Below, piece after piece: positions 55,552 through 64,000 of a DNA stretch of 64,000 bases. Positions within the stretch are counted from its first letter, which is position 1. Every line of letters starts with the position of its first letter. Position numbers and translations under genes: made by a program. The notes beneath the pieces were generated by a model. It ran no database searches, had not been told where the DNA came from, and was given only the letters and a program-made list of their open reading frames with translations. Source of the DNA: Diplosphaera chodatii (lineage: Eukaryota; Chlorophyta; Trebouxiophyceae; Prasiolales; Stichococcaceae); the NCBI GenBank assembly GCA_032358165.1, contig JAALGY010000061.1, forward strand, positions 806,001 through 870,000. Reading direction: 5' to 3'.

Positions 55552-58130
55552 ATGATATTGAGCCTGGTGCTTGTAGTTCTGGCCGCTGCCGTCGCACGTG
55601 GTGACAGAGACTTGCATCTTCCATGTGATCTTTGCCAACCTGAGGTGTCCTATCAGTATTGGTGTGTGCACCAGAGCTGACCGGCACTGTGCTGGTGCAG
55701 AGCATGCCCGCATCAGCTCGCACCTGCGGGCGTGTGAGCAAAGGAGCGCGCAGGTGAGCCTCGCTAAATTCAGGCACTGTATGTGGCGTGGGATTCGCAC
55801 GGCTCAAGGGGCACACCAGACTTGCCATGTTGCCGCTGTGTGTAGGAGGTGCAAGAAGACCCGGCCGATGGCCCCAAGCCAGAGCTGCCGGATCAGGAGG
55901 CAGTGCAGGCTGCCCGCGCAGCGGCAGCGGCTGCAGCAGCTGCTGCGCAAGCTGCTGCTAACCGAAGACGTGGCTCCAAAGCAGCGCAGGCAGCGGCTGC
56001 TGCAGCACAGGCCAACAAAGCTGCCGTGAGCCGTGCGGCGGCGCAGCACAGGGGACACCCTCAAACTGCCCGAGCTGCAATGCTTGCAGCAGCACACGAG
56101 CAGTCCGCTGCCCTTGCAGCTGCTGCAGACGACCGCTCTGGCGTTCATGTAGCTGCTGCTGCCGCAGCTGTCACAACTGCTGCACTTGAGGCAGCGAAAA
56201 ACAGGCCAGAGGTTGCCGCATCAGCTGCAATACGTGCTGCGACTGCCGTAAACAACGCAGCGGCTCTGGACACCCGCTCTGACATTGCAGGTGTGCTGCG
56301 TTGATGCCGTCTGTGCCAGGATGTCAATGCCGCAGCACTCAGCATGTGCGACTGCTCTCACGCTGAATCTGGTGTGTTGCAGCCCGGAAGACCAATCAGA
56401 TTGCTACAGGCGCGACGCTGAGGGGAGCTGACATGGTGCTGGTCACATTCTCCTGTGCCGGGCGTCATGCACTGGCGATCAGCAGCCGCACGTGGCGCAA
56501 GGTAGGGCTGGCAACTGTGTACTCGTGCAAGTGACGAGTACCGCTGTGCGGCTGCATGACCATCCGACCATCCGCACCCTGGTCCCTGCCGTGCAGCCCC
56601 TTGGGATCAGGGCGGTCATCGTGACCAACGTCAACGTGACCGAGTTCGACCAAGCAGAGCTGGACGAGCATGGCGAGAAGTGGACGTACTACCGCGATGT
56701 GTTCGGAAGGGATGAAGTCACATACTATCCAGGAGACTACCGAGGCGCAATGGCGCCCCTGATTGCCCATAAGTGAGAGGATGTGGACCAAACTGGAGAT
56801 GTCATCCATTGTGGCTACCTCTTCTTCTGACCCATGAGACCCGATGCAGGGTGCTGCAAGGAAACTATAAGTGGTTGATCTACGGGGATGACGACAGCAT
56901 ACACTTCCCAGAGGGCATTGCCCGTGCCCTCGAAGCACAGCGGCTTGACGCAAACATGCCGTACTTCGTCTCAGGTGGACTGTGCTTCACAGAGCTTTGC
57001 AGCGGTTGTGCAAGCCTTCTGAGTTATCTGATGCAACGTGTGCAACATACCTTGGTGTCATGATGTCCAGACTCTCAGTGGGGTTTTGGGGTGGACGGTG
57101 ATACCAATCCTGCGGAGTGGAACCCCAGATGCGTGCCGTGCCACTTTGATGCTGCAGGTGCGCAGCGCATTGCAATTGTGCAATACAGTGCAATACAGAG
57201 CAGGTTATCACCTGCTCTGTACTGGAGCAGCCTGCTGCCGGGACTGGTGCAAGTCAGCAATGTCAACTGCAGGCCAGGATGAGGACAGCGTGCCTGTGCC
57301 ACCACTCCGCGGTTGCCCATGCACGACCAGCGCCATCTGCAAGCACTGGCAGCGGCACTTGCCCGGCAAGGTCTTCCACACTTGTGACAAGGTGAGCAGG
57401 CATGGCTGTTTTCAACGGCATTACCCAGCTGAGCCCTGCGCGCCAGTCCATAGCATGCCATGCTGCACCTCCTGGTGACAGGAGGCTTTGAGGGAGCCGA
57501 CGCCGGAATGGCTGGGCATCCATGGCGATGCCGGCGCCCTGCTATCCGTCGGCCTCCTCGAGCAACTGGACTACGATTCTTTTGAGAGCTGCCTTGTGAA
57601 CGTCACCTTTTACGGTGCGGCTGGCGTGCAGCTGCATGGTGCAGCCTGTTATTCCAATGCGCAGCAGTGGGTGAGAAGTTCCTGGTGCTGCTTGCTCAGG
57701 TGGCAGCGACAACAAGCTGTCCAGGTGCATCTGGGCCGCAGGCTTTGGGCTGACCGACCCAGGCTACTCCTACTTGAGTGGCAACATTCTTGACTCCTAC
57801 ATCTTTGATCGGTACACGCTCCGCATTGGTGGCGATGCTGCCAGCATGGCACGGCTGGTCACGGACAAGTTGCTGGCCTGGCGCAATACCGGATTCTGCA
57901 TGCCGGGCGACAACGCAAGACGGTCACACTGCCTGATTCCCGATAAGGACGACGAGATGATCACCTCCATGGTCTCAACGCATCATGGGGCTCAAACGTC
58001 GGAGACTGCAGAGCAGGCCGCCAGCGCCATTGAGCTGTTATCGGTGGTGTACCGCATGTACATGCAGCGCCTGAGCGAAGTATACCCCGAAGTATGGAAG
58101 CTGCAGCTGGTAGTTGGGGCGGGTGCCTGA
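55552..58130 (+). CDS. Secreted or Golgi glycosyltransferase-like protein with GDDD motif (Fringe/DUF604-like)
   Basis: Exons 55552-55644, 55846-56290, 56383-56501, 56597-56772, 56850-56974, 57071-57157, 57273-57391, 57482-57614 and 57700-58130, about 575 residues. It starts with a signal peptide or anchor (MILSLVLVVLAAAVARG). Residues 40-180 are Ala-rich with Arg and Gln, probably helical. The rest looks like a GT-A transferase: IRAVIVTNVNVTEFDQ, KWLIYGDDDSIHFPE (metal-binding DDD near 290), YFVSDSQWGFGVDG, HGDAGALLSVGLLEQLD, CIWAAGFGLTDPGYSY. Cys pairs (CVPCHF, CPCTTSAIC) suggest disulfides in the lumen. Donor and acceptor sugars are unknown. The first two exon joins are phase-consistent but not confirmed. 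Confidence 0.75.
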
Positions 58131-58695
58131 AGAGCAACCTTGTGCACAGGTTTCAGATGAGATAGAGAGGCTGGTGATTGCTAGTCAGGGGTAGCTCCTC
58201 AGGCAGTCAAATAGCTGGAGCTAGTTAGAGGCGGTAACCCCACGTCAGCCACGCATCGACCTAGAGCTTCGGAGATGTGTGAAGCAATGTGGACACACTG
58301 TGGTGTTCAATGGAAACCCTAGCAACGCTGGAAGTATGCACCACTAGGGTTTAGGAGCATTCCCTCATGCTGCATGCCGAGGGCACACACGCGCATCAGA
58401 TATCACTGTTGTCACAGCAACGTGCGTGAAAGCGCTTGATATAACAACAGCTACTTGTGCCCTGCGTTGGCTGCTGGACTGATTACTGCGCCTGTGCGAC
58501 TTGGGCTCAGCGCACGCTTTGCGCGCGTCTCCCTCGTGCCCGGTCCGTAGCAGGGTGCACACCACATGCTCCTGCTCTGATTGACTTTGAGGCACCGCTC
58601 CGCGCCTGCTGCCGGCTGCTGAAGGCATTGACCGGCGCTGCATCTGGCTGGGATGTGAGACTGTCGGGGAAGTGCTCTGGGCACCGCAGTGCGCC
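58131..58695. other. intergenic / 5' UTR of the BRUTUS-like gene
   Basis: 565 bp with no supported coding frame. Several ATGs precede the chosen BTS start but in short frames, so small upstream ORFs are possible. Confidence 0.35.
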
Positions 58696-61600
58696 ATGGC
58701 AGCCGCGGCGACAGCCAACCAGGCAGCAGGTCCTCTGCAGCGGCCGGACCTGCACATTAAGGCATCTCAGCAGGCCCTGACACCCGACGGTGCACCGGTG
58801 AACTTCGTGTACCTGCACGTGCACAACGCCATTCGGGGTGAACTGGTGAGCCTGGAGGCGGGCGTGAAGGACCTGGTCAGCGAGACAAACGGCGAGGCGC
58901 TGACGACCAAGCTCGCGGCGCTGAAGGAGCGGTACACATTTCTGGAGCGCATCTACAAGTACCACAGCAGCGTTGAGGATGAGGTGTGCGGGCTGTGGCT
59001 GTGTTTAGTCCTGCCCGTGGCTGCAGCACAACCCACGCTGCTATCAGCGTCTCAGGGTCCAGTAGTCTGCAAGATATCATGCAGTGGATGCATCCTGCCG
59101 CCTCTCATAAAGTTTGGCGTGCCCTGCCCAGGTTGTGTATCCAGCACTCGATGCAAAGGTCAAGAATGTGACCTTGGCATACAGCGTTGAACACGAAGAC
59201 GAGGTGAGATAGCTTGACGAGACAATGCCCATGACCAGTTACGCCGATTAAGCACAAACTTCAAGTGATTTTGCTCAGAGACATGTTTCCTGTCAACCAC
59301 AGGAACGCTTGTTCGAGCAGCTGTCGCAGCTGCTGAATGCAGCGCTTGGGCAGCCGGCTGACCAACGCGTCAGCACAGTGCAGCAGCTGGTGTGTAAATC
59401 GGAAGAGATCCACACTACGCTCCGCAAGCACCTGGCCAAAGAGGAGGAGCAGCTGTTCCCGCTGCTGCTGCGGCACTTCAGTCACGCTGAGCAGGTGTGC
59501 CTGAATCTGCAACCTCGCCGTGCTGACAAGACAAGCGTCCTCATCTGGGCCTGTGCAGCTGACGATGGCAAGTGTTAAAACCTGCAGGCGAGCCTGGTTG
59601 CGCAATTCCTCTGCACCATCCCGCTTGTATCAGTGGAGACAGTTCTGGCGTGGCTGAAGCCCAACGTGCCAGTCCCTGAGCAGGAGCAGCTCTGTCGCCA
59701 GGTGAGAGCAGCGCCTTGTCCAACCGGAGTCTGAATCACATGTGTGTCGAGCGTGCCAAGTCGTGACTGGTCGTCAAGCAAGCAACAAGCATGGCGCGGG
59801 TCTGCAGGTTGGTGATGTTGTGGACGACCGGCTGTTGCGGCAGTTGCTGGTCACATGGCTGGCGCCCGTCGACCCCGTCGCAAACCAGCCGCATCACCAC
59901 CCAGCAGGCCGTCAGCTGCCCTCTCAGCAGCAGACCCAGCAGCTGCCAGACCTTGAGTCAGCAGATCTGCTGCCCTCGCTGCAGCTGCTGCCAGGCATCC
60001 GCACCGGCAGGCCGGTGCAGGCAGAGCACACCACCGTGTCATCGCCTGGGTCCTGCTGCCGGGTCCGCATTCATGGCCTGGCGAGCGACTGTGTGGGGCC
60101 GTGCGCTTTGGATGAGCCGCCTCCAGCCCGCTCTCCAATTGAGGTACATCAGAGCGCTTGCTTCGATCTCCTCTATTCGGTACTCTTCATGATTGCTCCA
60201 AACCCCGTAGAGTGTGCAGACGCACAGACTACGCACCACCATCAGCAATGCTGCCTGCTGATCTGTAGGAGATCCTGCACCTGCACTCGGCCATCCGGTC
60301 AGCACTGGACGCGTTCGCAGACGGTGCGCGCGGCTTGGCGGCCGATGGCCGTGGCGCCCGCGAGCTCGAGGCGCTCGTGGAGCGTCACCGCTTTTTGCGT
60401 GCAGTGAGCATCATTTACGCTTTCAGTGCTCAGTATATTACGCTCAGCCTGCTGTTTTCCTGATACATCTCTTCAAGCATGTTGAAAGCGCGGTTGCTTT
60501 GTTGCTACAACGTGAGCAAATTTGCATGCGTATCTTCAAGACTGTTGGTGTGACTTGCAGGTCTGCTCATGCCACTCTGCCTCCGAGGAGGAGGTGCTGC
60601 TGCCGGCGGCGCGGCGGCTGTGCCCCGACAAGGAGACGGCGCAGCGCCTCAGCCTGCAGGCATGCGGCGATGAGCACAGCAGCGAAGCGGCGCATTTTGA
60701 GGAACTGGGACGCCTGCTGAAAGAGGTCAAGGCTTTTGCCAGGTGGGAGGCTATTACTATGCCTGGCTTTCTGCTGTTGCAACAGTAATGTTGTGCCTCA
60801 AGGAGACATTGAAGTCTTTTGTGTACACCAGTGTCCTGCCAATCATGTCGCGCCTGCACTTTCGGCCTCGTAGCCTTAACATGTTCCACGTCACCATGGC
60901 AGGCGGGGCGCCAAGGAGGTGGCGCAGCTGACCGCGCAGCTGTGCACAGCGGCGGACGCGGTGCGTGGATCCATGTGCGCGCACATGCGCCGGGAGGAGG
61001 ACGCCGTCTTCCCACTGCTGCAGCAGCACCTGTGTGTTGCCGAGCAGCGTGCCATGGTGAGGCTGCCACCATTTTTGGACGCTGTTCGCACAAGTTGTTG
61101 CAGATGTATGCATCGGTCTGTGCCAGACATGGTCACGGCTGCATGTCATTCATCAGGTGTGGCGGACGTTGCGGGCAATGCCGCTTCGTTTGCTGGAGCG
61201 CGTCATGCCGTGGCTTGCTGCCAAGCTGCCTGAGCCGGACATCGAGGAGATGCTGGCAACGGTGTGCACTTTGTTGCTGACCCCTCTGGCATTGCTCACC
61301 AGTGATGAACCCAGCAATATGTGAGTAGCTGCATTGCAGGGACGATGATACGCTGACGGGTATGCTGCACCACAGTGCTCTCGAGCACGCTTGTTGCCTG
61401 GTACAGGTGCGCGCTGCCGCACCAGCGGCAGACGCTGCCCTGGTCGAGCTTCTGGAGCTTTGGGCAGCACGGGGCCGGGGCAACGCCCGCACATCACCAG
61501 AGCCTGTGAGTCCAGTTGATGGGCAGTCGATAGCAAACACATGTCACTTCATGGCTGGCGCCTTGCAAAACCTGAAGTGACCATGGGCAATGGCTAGATG

Positions 61601-64000
61601 ACAGCACCAACACTTATGGCATTCCCCCCGTCTCACGTGCTTTTGTCATGCCTGCAGGACGATCCCAAGCTGTACGAGAACCACACATGCGGCCCACCGC
61701 GCACGCCGACTGCTGCTGACAGCGAGCCACCCCGCAAGCGAGCTCGCATTGGCACAGTCGACAACCTCAGCCAGGCAGCAGTGAGCGTACCACTGAATGC
61801 AGCTGGGATGGGCTCAACTTCATCTACCCCTGAACATGTTGCAATTTCTGTATTGGTTGGAGTCCGATTTACGCTTGTTTGTATGCAGGAGTTGGACAGC
61901 CATGGGGGTGCATCCACCTCACCACGCATGCTTAGTGGGTCCAACCCCATTGATCACATCTTCCAGTTTCACAAGGCATTGCGGCGAGATCTGCTGCGGC
62001 TTGAGGCCGATGCCGCGCGATTCTCAGCTGCAGTCCACTCTGCTACAGACTCGAGCAACTCGAGCATCATTGCTAAGGTGGGCTCCTAATCCTGCTGCTT
62101 GACCGAACCCTGGTGCTTGGCCTGTATGCATGCCATCTTGTGCACGAGGACCTGTCTGTTCTAACAAGCAGGGTATCCATCTGCCCGCAGATGATCCAGC
62201 AGCTGGAGGGGCGTTTTCAGTTTATGTGGGGCCTGTACCGGGCGCACTCGCTGTCTGAGGACGAGATCGTGTTTCCTGCACTGGAGGTGCAATTGGCTAC
62301 TTCAGCTGCACATGCATGTACCCTGCAATGCTTGATGTATTCTATCACCGATGCTTGAGGACACAGCCAAGGTCTGATGTGCACCGACATGTTGGTGTCC
62401 TTGCCAACAGGCGAAGGAGGCACTGGTGAATGTCAGCCATGCCTACACGCTGGACCACCAGCAGGAGGAGCAGCTGCTGCAGCAGACGCACCGCATCATC
62501 CTGGCGCTGAAGGACGCTGGAGACAGCGCGCAGCTGCGGCAGCTGGCGGGGCAGCTGCACCGCATGTCGGCCGCCCTCAGGGCTTCCCTGGAGCAGCACG
62601 TGCAGGTGTGGGGCCTCTCGACACTGCCTGCTGGAAATTTGATAGGCTGCAGATGTGGCTGCACCGATCTGTAATGGTGTCCCTCGCCCGGGACAAGACT
62701 TAAACAAACATTCTTGCTGCATCCCAGGCGGAGGAGCGGGAGCTGTGGCCGCTGTTTGCGGAGAACTTCACGTCGGAGGAGCAGGAGCGGCTGGTGGGCG
62801 TCATCATCGGTCGCACGGGCGCAGAGGTCATGCAGTCGCTGCTGCCCTGGGTCACCGGTGAGCCGCCCTGCGGACACTCTGCTCACCCGACCGACCTCCG
62901 GCAGCCTGCAGGGCTGCAGCACTGCCTTTTGGTTGCTCGGCTCAGGTTGCTGTGACAGCAACGACATCAGCAAGTGATAGCCAGCATGGCGCGTGCACAG
63001 GGTCGTTCACAGAGGAGGAGCAGCGAGGCATGATGGAGTCGCTGCGGTCTGCCACCCGCAACACAGCCTTCGACCGCTGGCTGGCGTCCACCATGTCTGG
63101 ACCGCTGGGCGCTGGAGGCAGCTCGGGTGGCGGCCCCACAGCAGGCGACGCCACCGCCGCAGGCACCCTCGAAGCGCCAGCAGCTGCCGACGAGCGGGCA
63201 GCTGCAGCCACAGCCACGTCCCTGACAGAAGCAGCTGCGTCTAAGCGGGGTGGCACACCTACTGCAGCTGACGGCAGCGCGAGTGGTCGAGGCGATGCTG
63301 ACATCGACCCAGCCGGACCCAGCAGTCATGCTGGCACATCAGCGGACGGCGCCGATGCACCGCTGGCACAGGTGGCGGAGTACCTGGCGGCAGGCACGCC
63401 GGCAGCAGCCATCCCGGGTGCAGACGCCCCACCGTCCCAGTCGCTCTCTGGCACCTTCCGCCCTGGTTGGGAGGTACGTCCCGTGTTGCGCCCACAACCT
63501 CTGGTACAATGCACTGCCAAATCTGATCTCTCGAAACCGTGGATCCAGTGAAGTCATGGACTTAGTCAGTGTGGCGTTAATGCACTGCAGGACATCTTCC
63601 GCATGAACCAGAAGCAGCTGGAGGGTGCGGTGCGGCGCATGTGGGGCGACAAGAACCTGGAGCCCGCACGCAAGGCGTACCTGATGCAGCACATCATGGC
63701 GTCGCGCTACATCGTGGCGCAGCAGCAGCACAAGCTGGGCGTCAGCAGCGCGGGGGCAGACGCAGCGCAGCAATCTGCAGCGTTCCACCGCACGCACACT
63801 GACAGGTGGGTTACTGCTGGTTCTGTGAGCTGCATGGTCGCCGGGTTGCGCAGGTTACATCGAGCTACTGCGCCAGTTGCGGGGATTGTATGTTGCTCTC
63901 ATTTATCACGTTTGTGAAGCACTCATGATGGTTGCACAGTGGGGAGCTGGGGTGCAAGCACTATGCGCGGGGCGCGGCGCTGGTGGCCCCGTGCTGCGGG
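58696..64000 (+). CDS. BTS: BRUTUS (BTS)-type hemerythrin E3 ubiquitin ligase, 3' end outside window
   Basis: Eighteen exons in window: 58696-58983, 59132-59203, 59303-59494, 59588-59701, 59808-60143, 60269-60403, 60561-60742, 60903-61056, 61157-61261, 61407-61505, 61658-61780, 61889-62077, 62191-62286, 62411-62605, 62728-62857, 63001-63473, 63591-63805, 63940-64000; about 1053 codons, phases consistent. Three hemerythrin domains are visible by their His/Glu ligands: [10 protein letters not shown] with YHSSVEDE and [18 protein letters not shown] with CHSASEEE and [22 protein letters not shown] with [10 protein letters not shown] and YTLDHQQEE. Then GWEDIFRMNQ and the first part of the CHY zinc finger ([13 protein letters not shown]). 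Plant BTS binds iron, acts in the nucleus and ubiquitinates bHLH factors to restrain iron uptake. The CTCHY, RING and zinc-ribbon parts should follow beyond 64000. Confidence 0.93.

Overview
This is a nuclear window from a green alga (chlorophyte). The evidence is intron-rich genes with short, mostly GT-AG introns, high GC, TGTAA-type polyadenylation motifs behind several genes, a nucleus-encoded cytochrome b6f subunit PetN (plastid-encoded in land plants), and plant-type genes (TPLATE/TSET subunit TASH3, VTE6, BRUTUS). I could not place it to genus; a trebouxiophyte-like alga is a guess. Exon limits below were read by eye from splice sites, reading phase and family similarity.

Left arm (1-11.3 kb): the 3' end of an unrecognised gene, petN (minus strand), a TASH3/TSAUCER endocytic-complex gene with two SH3 domains and five DPF motifs, and a Kelch-repeat protein.

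Repeat island (about 11.4-43.8 kb): a dense nest of retroelements. The main family, here called LINE-A, is a non-LTR retrotransposon with ORF1 (coiled coil, RRM-like) and ORF2 (endonuclease, reverse transcriptase, CCHC-like knuckle). Its 3' end is a short AATGTC repeat instead of poly(A). I count 19 copies or fragments (A1-A19), many nested inside each other with 4-6 bp target duplications. One copy (A13) keeps a 1073-codon ORF2; the others are truncated, frameshifted or interrupted. A second LINE (LINE-B) is split in frame by the LINE-A nest. Further families are a short SINE-like element S (nine copies, one of them a 12-bp footprint), a repeat R with (AAAC)n tails, and a 92-bp minisatellite that serves as landing ground. 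Nested LINE clusters of this kind resemble the Zepp clusters known from Chlorella and Coccomyxa.

Right arm (44-64 kb): a DNAJC9-like histone/Hsp70 co-chaperone (minus) diverges from a VTE6-type phytyl-phosphate kinase (plus), which converges on a complete 18-exon cytosolic-type methionyl-tRNA synthetase (minus). Two partial genes follow (an ESS2/DGCR14-like C-terminus and a UvrD-type helicase N-terminus), then a secreted glycosyltransferase-like gene with a GDDD motif, and finally a BRUTUS-type hemerythrin E3 ligase that runs off the right edge.

The most unusual signals are: an in-frame UAG between LINE-A ORF1 and ORF2, followed at 10 nt by a perfect 7-bp hairpin, with no ATG near the ORF2 start; three S insertions at the same nucleotide of LINE-A with different tails; an in-frame loss of the RT catalytic box; and the LINE-B reading frame that resumes across 6.4 kb of inserted DNA.
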